A stretch of DNA of 64,000 nt from positions 29,424,001-29,488,000 of the forward strand of contig JAYKYS010000005.1 in NCBI GenBank assembly GCA_036924285.1, read 5' to 3'. How positions within the stretch are numbered: the stretch's first letter is position 1; each line of letters begins with the position of its first letter. This document shows, one piece after another, positions 10,523 to 21,449 of this stretch. The notes beneath the pieces were generated by a model. It made no database searches. It was not told the DNA's origin and saw only the letters and a program-made list of their open reading frames with translations. Made by a program: the position numbers and the translations under genes. The DNA is from Asterella californica. Its lineage: Eukaryota > Streptophyta > Marchantiopsida > Marchantiales > Aytoniaceae.

Positions 10523-13500
10523 TCATTCTGCAGGTCCTGCCCTGTGTATGGTCCTCGGAGAGACGGCGGGATGAACACCGACGTTCGGTGATGGATCATC
10601 TGGTGGAAACTCTTGTGTAACACTTTCCATTCCCGTTTGCGCAGTCCCATTCGGTTGCACAGACATGCAGCTACGCCGGTTGTGACCAGGTTGCTTGCAA
10701 ATTGAACATCTGGTCAAACCGCCACTCGGCTTCCTGCTTGTCTGATCACCTGGTCGGCGTTTGCGTGCAACCCTTGGCACAGGCTCTACATCTCCCACTG
10801 CTTCACGAGGAAGAGGAAGGTATTGCTCGTCTCGGACGGGAAAATCTATAATCACTTCCGCTCCCACGGTGTCCTGCATACCATCGGTTTGAGGCCCTTC
10901 TCCTTGGCCTCGAGTCGTCGAAACACCCCCTTCCATCCTGACAACTCAGTGTCTCCCACGCTTGACTGCCACCGGTGGTGCACAACACCCGAAAACGGGA
11001 TCGAGGTCCTGCATTGTGAACGCTTGCAAACTGTGCTGAGCGTATATGTTGAACAGACTTTCAGCATACCAAATGGAGTCAAACGAGTAACTACAATCGA
11101 TACCCGTCTCATGGTCCCAACAGATAGCGTGCATACAAGGCCATGCCATTTCTTGGTACTCGAAACAAGTGCACGTACCTCGACGTTCTCCTTCTGAACG
11201 TTTCACTACAAAGTTATGTGCATCTACACAGCTCTAATACTAGCATGTGTAGGACTTGATATTGAACATAGCAGTTGTTCAGCTGCTAGCTCATTCTCTT
11301 GGAATCGGTCTTTAGCAAACGTCGTTAGCAAGTCCCTGTGACCCTCAAGCTGAGTTCGGCGTCCAGAGAACTGCTTCATTATATAAAACCACAAATCCAG
11401 CAGTATTCTAAATGGAGCATGAACTCTGATAGGCCGTAATGCATTGTTCATAGACTCAGCCAAGTTTGACGTTACTTTCTCATAGCGTCGTAAAGGAAAC
11501 CACGCTCGGCTATACCGTTCAGGTTTTATGGACTTCAAATAAGTTGCCAATGCTCGTCCTTTCTCTCCATGTGACTCTATTCTCTGCATGATCGCCTCGA
11601 ACCTGCCGCACGAACACAGCCACGATTAGCTCCTCAACAGTGTGATACATGGCATTACTTCAGTGCAGTAGCTCGACTCTACTGCGTGAACCTAAAGACT
11701 TGAAGCTCATGGCTTCCATTCAGTGCAGTAGCTCGACTCTACTGCGTGACCCTAAAGACTTGAAGCTCATGGCTTCCATTCAGTGCAGTAGCTCGACTCT
11801 ACTGCGTGACCCTAAAGACTTGAAGCTCATGGCTTCCATTCAATGCAGTAGCTCGACTCTACTGCGTGATCCGAAAGACTGTTGCTGAGAACCACGCACG
11901 TAAGAGACCACGTCCACAGCCGTACCATGTCCACAGCCGTCCGGGTCCAACTTTGTTAGTAGCCCGTGGAGCATGAAGCGATTGAAGTCATGGTCTCATC
12001 CTAAACCCTACCGCAGTTTTTTACATCGTTGGCTTGCTGACTTCCCTTAACTGTACTAACAATCGTCAAACGATGTCTGAACTCATCAGCGACCATTCAG
12101 AGATAAAGAACAGCAAGGTCCTCCATGGATGTGATAGTTCGTTAACTTCGAACAGAATGATCCTACTTATATTCCAAGTCTCTACTACTTCTATTTCTTC
12201 TGTACTGTATTACGAGGCGTAATTCCGAAATGGTGCAGTACTTAACTTCTCCCACTCGTCACTGAGCCAAGGATCTCCTTCTCATCAATCTTCGGACAAC
12301 ACGTTACTTCAGCACTTGGGATAACACCCATCAGCCCAACCGACAGATAGTTAGTACAGTTTTTAGCACGAACTGCCGCATTCTGGATGAAGAACTAAAC
12401 TTAAGGTCCGTTAGAACTCAACAGAAAACCTGACCAATCACTAGCTAACTGTGAACTAATGGTCAACTAGTTATAGTTTACGTACTGTAGACAAGTGCAG
12501 TTGGGTTCGGTGCCGACTGTGGCGGCCGATAAAGGAAGTGCATTTCAAGTTTGATGGCAGCGGGAGGGCGAAATGATGGTTCTCTGTGCAGTTGAGATCG
12601 GGACCCGCTAAAGCTTATCTATCCAGAATCCAAAAACATAAGTGACAATTTTACCTCCCTCTCGGAACTGACAATAGCAATAGACTTGCTAGAAACAGCC
12701 CGTTTCCATTGCAAGACGACCATTAAGAGTACCTAGAGAGATATCGAGGACCAGAGGAACAGAAACTCGACATGTAAAGTCTTTCGTCAAGATCCGGTTG
12801 CTCCATACTGTTCAGGTTGCAACACTTTTGAACTCTAAAACTTCGAGCTATCGTTATCGTTGTTCCGCAGAAGCGTCATTCTTGAGAACTGAGTACGGAT
12901 ATGAAGATCGAAAGCTTTGGAAGTAAGTAACTTTTAGGTGACTATTGAAAATGGTGAAAAAGAACTCAGGAAAACTTTATGTAACCAGTTCATTCACTTT
13001 AAATAAAGCTTCATAAAGCTTACATCAAGCTTACATAAATATCAACATCATGTCCCCAAACAACCAGCAAACTAAACCTCTTGCTTACTGTAGTGACGCA
13101 ACTAACAATGCTCGGAACATGTCTCGACTCATTGTCAACAAATCAAGCCGACAGTACAACAGTACAATCAACAATACAACAGTCACGTACACGAACAGGC
13201 TCGGATCGTACCTCTCAATAGTATGTGCATACAGTAGAGCCATAAATGGCTTCTCCGACTCTCGCCCGAACCTCGAACGTAGGTTCATCCGAATATGCTG
13301 CGCACAATGACCATGTACAGCTCCGGGAAGAACCAAAGTCACTGCTCGTTCAAGCCCTTTTTGTCGATCCGAAATCAACACAACATCTGACGACTCTATC
13401 CCATGTATAGAATCTTTCAACAGTTCAAGAAACCATGTCCAAGTTTCAGTAGATTTCAATGGTGCGACACCATAAGCTAGTATTATGGCGTCATTGTTTC

Positions 13501-14701
13501 CATCCAAGACAGAGGTCAGAAAGATCTGGCAAGGGTATTTACGGTTCTTCGAGTGACATGCATCAAGTGCAATAACTTTCTGATAGTAGGAAAGAACACT
13601 GCGGGTTGCTCCCTGACAGATGAAAGCATGGTGGAATACTAGAGGTCTATTCTCCCAGTTGTCCCAATCCACAATGACTTCATCATCTATCGACTCTATC
13701 CGTCTACACAGATCAGGAATGTAGTGGAAAGAGGTTGCCTAATTTCCATGCAGCGAATCTCGAGATATATCGCGCATTCTCCGCATTTGCTGATATTTCG
13801 CTTTCATGTGAAAACCTTGACGAAACTCCTCCACAAGATTCGTGACAGCAATACTCTCATTCACAGCCACGCGATTACCAAGCACAGTGCCTAGCCATTT
13901 CGCATTGCTTGTAGGTCCCCGCCAACTATGTACACTCGCAGGACAAGTATGACTCACGTTGCAAACAGAAATCGCAATGATGCCTGTATGTCTAGATTTC
14001 TGAGCACGCACCCTAAAAGGGCAACAATGAAATCCATCTCCTTCTTCCGAAGGAATACCAGCAACTCGATAGGTACGCCGACCTCCACTGATGTATCGCA
14101 AGCGCTCTCCGCAAGCTCCATTCTCTCCGACTCGGCGTTCAATTCGAACTCCACCTTCACAGCCACCTTCACCTCCGATACCTTCACGAGCTCCAACATT
14201 GGATTGATCGCTCGCTTCTCCTGCCAGGCTTCTTCTCCTCCTCCGTTGAGTGAACTCCAGAAATGATCGACCTAACATACCGCGAACAGGCGCTGACCCA
14301 CTCGCAGAGTTACCAACTTCCTTTTGGATGCACATTGGAGCTCCATACCTGCAAATGCGGACTACAAAATCTTTCTTCGTCCTAACCTTTTGGCAAGAAC
14401 GACCTAAACACACACACAAACAACACAAACAGTAATCAAATTCGCGGAATGAAGTGAAGACTTCATGGATTTTGATTCTACTAGTTGCCGCGCGTACTTC
14501 CTCCCACGATCGATCTTTCATATCAACAAGAGGTCGATGCTCGGAGTTCCTCCACTCAGATCGCCATCGTTCGAACTCCGTTTGCTCACCCTCTGGAGGC
14601 AAACCACTGTCCCACTGTAAAGAGAACTCTATATCATCGGGAAAACTGATATCGCTCCAATTGCAAAAGTTGTCCAAGACTCCACGACCTGAAGCAGCCA
14701 T
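10523..14701 (-). pseudogene. MULE transposase (DDE + SWIM + CCHC knuckle), decayed
   Basis: Read from 14701 downward. The N-terminal part (MAASGRGVLD) leads into a FAR1/MULE-type DNA-binding region with CPFRVRAQKS and HTCPAS. A TAG at 13741-13739 breaks the frame. The catalytic core follows at 13672-13190, with IALDACHSKN, LISDRQKGL and HGHCAQHI, as in MULE DDE transposases. After an intron-like gap, 11589-11224 gives YSRAWFPLRRYEKVTSNLAE and FRILLDLWFYIM. A frameshift near 11235 precedes the SWIM zinc finger (11190-11100) CTCFEYQEMAWPCMHA. A retroviral-type knuckle CSICKQPGHNRRSC lies in the last block (10936-10523). Such enzymes cut and paste the element. The stop and at least one frameshift suggest it is inactive. 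Confidence 0.85.
11660..11880. repeat. 60-bp tandem repeat, about 3.7 copies
   Basis: Units containing AGCTCGACTCTACTGCGTGA and ACTTGAAGCTCATGGCTTCC repeat with an exact 60-bp period and only a few substitutions. Because 60 is divisible by three, one frame stays open across the array (11649-11888, +). It lies between the transposase core and SWIM blocks, probably in an intron. Confidence 0.9.
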
Positions 14702-15174
14702 CTTGCTGCCTCAAACACACACTAACTGCGGACTACCACGACCCTGCATTCATCGAATGACAGCAGTCTCCTAAAGCACTAAAGTAATGAAGCCACCAGC
14801 GCGCTCCATCCGATTCACCGCGAAAAACTAGCACGACAATCCGATACGCATAAAGGCAAGCCAACACCGCGGTCCTTCTATCGACCGTCGACTACGACGA
14901 CAATTCGGAGCAGCTGATTCGCGACTACTGACACTCCATAGACAAAATTTCCCGATGTTCGCACAAAGCCATCGCCTTCGTTCTCCACTGCGGCATTCGA
15001 TAATGCCGCGCCCTCGCGCGCATTCGTTCACGTGCGCATTCTGCCCTGCCGCGTCTTCTTGTCACGCGCGCATGGTCAGATCCCTGTCATCCTGTACATG
15101 TACCGTGGTGGCCACGTCATCATACAGAAATTACGTTTTTCGTGCAAATCCACGTCAGCTCGTGATACGTCACC

Positions 15175-15339
15175 CTAGATTATCGACTATCTACCACGTC
15201 AGACTCGAGTGCCACGCTGGCAGTCGCAAACTGTCTGTACCCGGTAAGGAGACCAGTCAAGTAGGGGTTTCCGCGCCAGGGGCATGTCAAGAGTGTATTT
15301 CCGCGCATGGGGCCAGTCAAGTATATACTTATACTGCAT
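15175..15339. repeat. Right terminal inverted repeat of the MULE
   Basis: Inverted match to 5858-5985. Read inward from 15339 it holds two units of a CTTGACnnGCCCC..GCGCGGAAA motif where the left end has one. Its outer edge reads GCAGTATAAGTATATAC, slightly longer than on the left. An ORF running through this repeat (15180-15578, -) is a by-product of the junction. Confidence 0.75.
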
Positions 15340-15347
15340 ATTTCCGC
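15340..15347. repeat. Right target-site duplication of the MULE
   Basis: ATTTCCGC, matching 5850-5857. It continues into GTTCCCTAAAATG, the sequence found intact next to the E2F copy A start. Confidence 0.8.
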
Positions 15348-16536
15348 GTTCCCTAAAATGTCCACACCACAGTACGGTTTAATACCGCCAGGCACAACGA
15401 TGGTTTGACTCAAAGGTCGAGTGTATTTGTCGGCATTTGTCCATGGGTTAGACTGTACAAACTGTCCATTTGCTTTTGTTGAGCTGGGTGCTGGACAATC
15501 GGATCCGCGCGCTCCCGCGGCTTGCTCGCTCGTTGACCGGATACAAAAGCGACCGAACTTCAAGGGCTGATTAAACATTTACGTGTTGGGCGCAGAAGTC
15601 ATGAGCGACCGATTGGGGGCTTCAGAGGACGAATAGCTTTCTCATGGTGTAACGTAGCTGCGGAAGCATAATCCACTGTCGAGGACAAGAATGATGTCGC
15701 TGGATGCGCTAGGGAGTGCTTCTTGGAACCCTTTCTATCAGTGAAGCTTAAGCTGGTCGGAAGAATCTGACTCGAAACTTGGGACTCGAGGTGTAAACGC
15801 ATTGTGGCCTGCCTTCATGAGATTTTCACTGGTTTTGGTGTATGGGTTGAAGTGGAATTCGAAATCTTGAGGTCATCCAGAAGAAAGCAGCGAGGTTAGA
15901 TGCTTTTTCATCAACTTTTGTCTACCACCAGAAGCCTGCATGTCCAGTGATAAGATTTCGGTTGAGGGATCAGCAGGATTGATCCAGGTACCGAAGGGAG
16001 TAGATTTTCTGCAAATACTCGAGGGTGTGAGAAAATCCCAGTCTGTCCGAATGTTGTATGTACTGCATATGATTGTAGGAGACTTCCATATGCGACGCGC
16101 TAGATGTTGACAAATGAATCCTCACGGCCAGAGGAATTCGGCATCAAATTCAGTTGTCTGAGAAATTGGTAGCCGAGAAGTTGGACGTTATGAAGTCTGT
16201 CGTCGGCCGGAGAGATCATTCCTGAATAATGTCATGCTGAAAATAATTTCATGTTTTATGTTGCAGGTAGATTAGTATGTCCATCAGGACTGAGTCGTTT
16301 ACGCGGAGTAGCTTAACCGAGCTCGCTCGAAGTGTACAGTTCATCGATGATAGTGGATTTGGGTGCAGCTACTGTAACAGTGACTAAAGACTGTTAGGAG
16401 GAAGAAAGGAGTGTGCATAGCTTCTGGTGCAGCCATAAATGAATGGGAACCATCTGGTGGTGGATAAATCATCACTCATTCTTTAGTTCTCTTAGAGTTC
16501 GTTGTCTGGAGTAAATCTGAGTCTCCTGTAGGAAAA
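15348..16536. other. Former upstream region of E2F copy B; ABCD4-like promoter side
   Basis: 15348-15405 is the continuation of the E2F inverted-repeat arm beyond the MULE. The - strand ORFs at 15180-15578 and 15599-15802 have no recognised domain. The remainder up to 16536 should contain the promoter and leader of the transporter gene. I see no clear TATA box. Confidence 0.45.
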
Positions 16537-19500
16537 ATGGAGCAAGAGAGACAGCCTCTGTTAGGGCGATCGCGGGGCGATAGATTCGAGGAGAACAAGG
16601 ACCGGAAAGACTCTATAACAGCAGCCGTGGACCTGAGGTTTGCTACACGCATGTGGCGCCTCCTCCGAATCGCGAAATGTGGAGATTGTGTTTGGTTGAT
16701 ATTACTATCCATCGTTTCTGTGGCGCTCACTTCACAGGCTGGTCTTGTGGTCGGCCATTTCTACAACGCACTCATCAGCAAAAATCTGAAGGTAATTATA
16801 GGAGTGTATGTTAAGGTCATCGGAATTTAATGTTTTCACTGATTGCAGCCTTTAGTGAGAGTTTCCTGGAATCTGTTTTTTCACAGCACTTGTTTCGATA
16901 GTCGGTTTGATCTTCAGCATTAACAGGTTCGATCCCTCATCCGCGCAGCTATTTGCGACCACAATTTGGCAAAGCTTGCTGTGGTATGGTGGAGAGTCAG
17001 TTTGTGACGCAACACAGCTTTGGGCAGCTGAATATCTAGCAATTGGATGGCGTCTGAATTTGACACAAACTGCTCACTCCGCATACTGCAGTCGTTCGTC
17101 TGTCTCTGCGCTCAGCCAGGGACACTCGCTTGATAATCCCGACGAAAGGCTCACCAATGAAGTTAGTAGTTTCTGCCAGACGTTTGCCGAGCTTATGAGG
17201 AAAACAATCGCGTCACCTTTGATGATCATGTATTACACATGGTGGGTTTGGTATCACGTGGGCTGGATCGGGCCGGTCGTCATCTACACCTTTTTCTTTT
17301 TGGGTGTAACATTGACCCGCATGATAATTTCGCCCATTGCTGGTCTTGTCGCGAGACAGGAAAGATTGGAAGCAAATTTTCGGATATCTCATGTTCGGTA
17401 AGGACCGCTCTCACGGCCATTGCCAACTCTAGACTCTTTAATGACGTTCAGTGCTCTCAAGTGAAATAGCTCACCGATTCTGGCCTCCTGGGCTGAGTTT
17501 AGTCAATATCTCAACACCGAGCGAGCATGTTTCGAATGTTTGAAGATTATAGGATAAGATGGCTGATACAGAATGTGAACTTTTCCTTGATAGTAAACTT
17601 TTGCTCTGGTATATGTTCTCTTTGGAATGTTCTGTGACTTAGGTTTCATGCAAATGCAGAAGAGATTGGAATGTACGACAGCATGGAGTGCGAGCAGGCA
17701 AAACTTGAGAAGGACTTGAAGGCTGTTCTTGCGAACAGGAAAAAGTTAGTGTCGCGACATTTCCTGCTCAAACTTAGCAACAACGCTTACGACTATTTAG
17801 GCATGTACGAAATATTTCTTTCAACTGTTTCTTGCAAAAGCATGCTAAATTCCGTAAACCTGGTTGAAATGTTGGAATCAGCTTTAACAGGAGCTACATA
17901 TATAACCGTGAACATTGTCCAACTTCCAGTATGGTTTAAGAAGGATGATCATATCGGGTACTGACATTGACCGTGTGAATGTAGGGGGAATTTTGACGTA
18001 CGGTGTCATCGCAATACCTCTGTTTGGAGGACTATTCAATACTGAAGACAGTGGCGAACTTGCAAATCTTATCAGCAATGCATCCTTTGCTGTGCTTCAA
18101 CTTATATACAGGTATAAGTTGATATTCTGGCACAGTTTCTGACTTCCAGATGGAACTCTGCGATTGAGCACACGTACGAGAGTTGTTATGGACCCACACA
18201 GGTAGACGTCTCCCTAGCTTACAAGCCTTGTCTGTTGGTTCGGAGCCAGAGTATTTCTGTTGAGAATTTCAGCAGGAGCCAGTGGTTAAAAAATATGATT
18301 CTGCAAAAGAGTCGTATCAACTCTGTATTTCGTTTTACAACTAGCGTCTCATCCGTTGTGGTCAATGACTTTTGTGCAGTTTCTCTGAGTTGATGGACTC
18401 GGCCAACTTGGTCTCAGATGTCGCTGGTCATTGTGCAAGGATCGGTGAGCTCTTTGAGTCTTTTGATGTCTTGCCTCGAAATGACGAGGTATCACGGGAA
18501 TACTCATCCAAGCAAGACGGCGGTCATCCAGTAGATTCGAGAGTCCTGTCTTCTGAGCTCTCAACACCTTGGAGTAGAGTGCAAGAGCAGGACCTAGGAG
18601 TCGAAGGGAATCTAATCTGCCCCGTAACGTCTGTCGAGTTAAAAAGTGGAGGAAACTTCAAGTTGTCGATATATTTTACTCCTTCGGTTCTTTATGAAGA
18701 AATAGCTACCATTTTCCCAGGAATCGTCCCAAGTTCTTTACTCATGGTTTCAGCGTGTCAGTTCTTTGAACCCTCGACAGCAGAAAACTTGTTCGAGAAT
18801 GGACAAGGTGTGTCCTGGGCAACTGGTGATCGACTTGCCCACGATATTAACCTGGCAAGACCACTTGCTGATGAATGGGGAGACCAACAAGAAATATTTA
18901 CGGTGTTTATTTCTCGTTTCGTCCAACGACTAACGGAACTTGGGCACTGGGCAGGTGCAGTTAATACTTACACGGGAGCTGTTATGTATCCCTCGGACGC
19001 CCTCGAGATAGATCTAGACGAAGAGAAGGGCTCAAGAAGGGAAGGGAACATATATCTTAGTCCAATCGTGGGAACTTCATCCAGGGCGGGAGGAGAGGAA
19101 GTAAGCGGAGATACGAGAAGCGTGTACCGGGGACATGGAAGAGAAAGCGTACTGTCATGGCTTCGGCCAAGTGAGTCACTAATGCAGAGAACAAAAGTCA
19201 TCAGTGCTATTGCCAGTGCCACCGAAATTTCCTTGGAATACAGCAGTCGAGAGGTGGGTGCCATCCTGTCAGCGCAGCAAGCAACTTCTACGGGTCAGGC
19301 CGATATTGTATCAATTTTCACTTCGGCACCTGTTGCAGTCCTTCGCTGTGTTACCGAGGAATGTGTGCAAGAAGTTGCTGCATGGTGTGAGGAGACGTAC
19401 GTAGCAAGTCAAGCTGAGCCAGGGCAAAAGTTCGACTCTCAGATGCAGAGCTTTTGTTCTTTGCTTCCCGCCTTCGCCGTAAACCATATTACCTTCTTCG

Positions 19501-20702
19501 CACCGGGCTCCAGTAAGCCTGTGGTGACAGATTTGACAATGGAGCTGCACTGGGGCGAGTCACTTCTTATTACGGGTCCAACGGGCAGCGGCAAAACGAG
19601 TTTCTTGAGGACTCTTTGCAATTTATGGCCACTGGACTCAGGTAACAATTCCTACAGAAGTTTCCATGCAAGCCAAGGAACTGCTTATTGTCTTCATCCT
19701 TATGCAGAGAAGAATAAGCAAGGATGAGGACAGTAAGCAATGAGCGCATTCTTTCCTCCTATCCCGACGATTAACTTCTTCGGTTGCCTGGTCGAGTTTC
19801 AGGTAGTAAGAGAATACCACCGAGATCAAACTGCAAAACCTTTCTCATACTACCGCAACGACCACTCATGGCAAAAACAGGCTTGGCCGGCCAGATAGCT
19901 TACCCTGAACGCTGTCCTCTTGTTGGAAGCTCATCGTCCCACGTCGTTTCTCGTCTTCAACATGCCCTGGAGTGTGTGGGAATGCTATCTCTGCTTACTA
20001 AGGTTCATAACAGTTGGGAGGTGATTTTCTGAGCATGACCACTTGAAAGATGACAGGTGTATTTTTGAGTTCTCCTCTGTATTGATTTTCTTGTGGTTAC
20101 ACAGCTGCAAAATTGTTGTAGCCACAAAAGTTTCTTCAGTAAGAGTGAAAATTGATTCGACATGTGACATCCAAATCTCTGTACGACGCTTCCCCCTCCT
20201 GTGCAGTTCGAGAGTGATTGGGCAGACACGTTATCTCCTGGAGAGCAACAGTTACTATCACTAGCGAGAGTATTCTATCATCGACCCCAGTTTGTGATTC
20301 TCGATGAGGCCACAAGTGCTCTTAGCGAGCAATCAGAGGTTAGTGCATAACTGCAGAAATCAGTTCACCAAGAAGTCCTGGAAGTGCATGTAGGAAAGGC
20401 AATATGTGGAAGTCCGAGTGTTTCTAGGATCCGAGCCAGATGTTGTCACTTCTGGTGCATATCCCAGCAAACCTGAAGACATGGCTCTGCGATCTAAAGC
20501 GTTATAACAGATTTTGCCCTGCTAAATTGACCAAGTGTTCTTGTGATGCGGGATTGATGCTGTGCAGGATGCTGTCTACGGCCGATTGGTTGAGTTGGGA
20601 GTAACGGTGATCAGCGTGGCACATCGACACAGACTCAGGTGCTATCACTCGAAACTGCTTGAAATTCTTGGTGATGGAAAAGGTAGTTGGTCACTCAGCT
20701 AG
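16537..20702 (+). CDS. ABCD4: ABCD4-like half ABC transporter, eight exons, with an unusual long insertion
   Basis: Inferred exons: 16537-16791, 16849-17397, 17643-17800, 17985-18111, 18380-19641, 19803-20002, 20207-20338, 20568-20702 (about 939 aa). The membrane half has the ABCD-family loop [10 protein letters not shown], then [13 protein letters not shown] and [11 protein letters not shown] joins [15 protein letters not shown] across intron 3, and [12 protein letters not shown] follows. The nucleotide-binding half has Walker [11 protein letters not shown]-loop LPQRPLM, signature LSPGEQQ, Walker [12 protein letters not shown] and switch His VAHRHRL. The human relative moves cobalamin out of lysosomes; the substrate here is unknown. 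Oddities are about 300 extra residues in exon 5 between the two halves, a GC donor for intron 3 (17801), and a T6 run at 16876-16881 that breaks exon 2 unless one T is removed. The family is secure; exon edges are inferred. Confidence 0.8.
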
Positions 20703-21449
20703 CAGGTGGGACCTGCATGATAACTGCAGGACCTGCTGACGTGAGCGTGTTGCAACGTTCAGGGGTTACTAATGTTCCCAATCCAGCAAATTCACGTGAT
20801 TTAGGACAAAGAAAAGAGTTGGCTGAATGCAAGGATATTGCTCCATGTTGTGCAGTTGCAGTGAAGGAACTTCAGTCATCATGTAGTTTACTATCACGTG
20901 CCATGAACTGCCATTTTGCAGTAACGGCCTGTGTTTCACTAACCGTCAATGCCCTCGGTCAGTTAGTTTCCTTTGTTGACCACCTTGGATCTACCACCCC
21001 AAAGCGCAAGGTCGTTGGTCATACTCAGAGAGACCATCTGTTGGATAGAACCTCCAGAACTGTACAGGAGCGTTACAGTGGTACACATTCTTCTCTGCAG
21101 TCGTAGCATGTGGTTACTCCTGATGTGTTTCAAGAGGTCCTTCCCGGAGGTCATGTCTCTACATCTTAGATGGATCTAACGTTTTTTCCAGTTTTACTCT
21201 GCCTTCATGCTAATGTTCCACGACATGGAACTATTTCTTGACCCCAACGGCACCGAATGAAGTTCAATCGTTTACGAGGACCTTCAAAAGTCCTCGTAAA
21301 AGTGGTAGCTGAATATTCAGCTGAGATTCATCTGATGCTACCGTAGTAGACTCTCCTGAAGTCGTGCGGCTGAGGGGCTTTGGCATGAGTCGTCTCACCT
21401 AAAAGACAGATAACTCTACTACTAAAATGCAGGCAAGGGCTGAAGAAGA
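20703..21449. other. 3' region between two convergent genes
   Basis: Presumed 3' UTR of the transporter and of the convergent - strand gene. The 140-codon + strand ORF at 20687-21106 overlaps the transporter end in another frame and has no recognisable domain. An inverted repeat around 21275-21305 (GAGGACCTTCAAAAGTCCTC) could form a hairpin. Confidence 0.45.

Larger units (their letters stand above)
5858..15339 (-). mobile_element. Mutator-like DNA transposon (MULE), about 9.5 kb
   Basis: Bounded by ATTTCCGC direct repeats (5850-5857 and 15340-15347). Imperfect terminal inverted repeats lie just inside, and a decayed MULE transposase lies on the - strand. The pre-insertion site can be read in E2F copy A at about 1833-1846, where GGAACGCGGAAATCTGTG is uninterrupted. 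This independently confirms the ends. The element carries a second ORF in opposite orientation near its left end, a 60-bp tandem array and a possible SINE. It lies just upstream of the E2F copy B start codon, so any promoter for that gene would be 9.5 kb away. Confidence 0.85.

Noticed and set aside
11649..11888. Regularly spaced repeat that could be mistaken for a CRISPR array, or a repeat protein ORF
   Set aside because: Units are contiguous 60-bp tandems without distinct spacers, in a plant transposon. The open frame follows from the period being a multiple of three.
13928..14266. 112-codon + strand ORF rich in Ser and Thr
   Set aside because: Antisense to the N-terminal part of the MULE transposase frame.
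15180..15578. 133-codon - strand ORF upstream of E2F copy B
   Set aside because: It runs through the MULE terminal repeat. Without the MULE the frame closes at the E2F leader and does not join the E2F exons.
20687..21106. 140-codon + strand ORF after the transporter
   Set aside because: It overlaps the transporter end in a different frame, has no domain, and is more likely 3' UTR.
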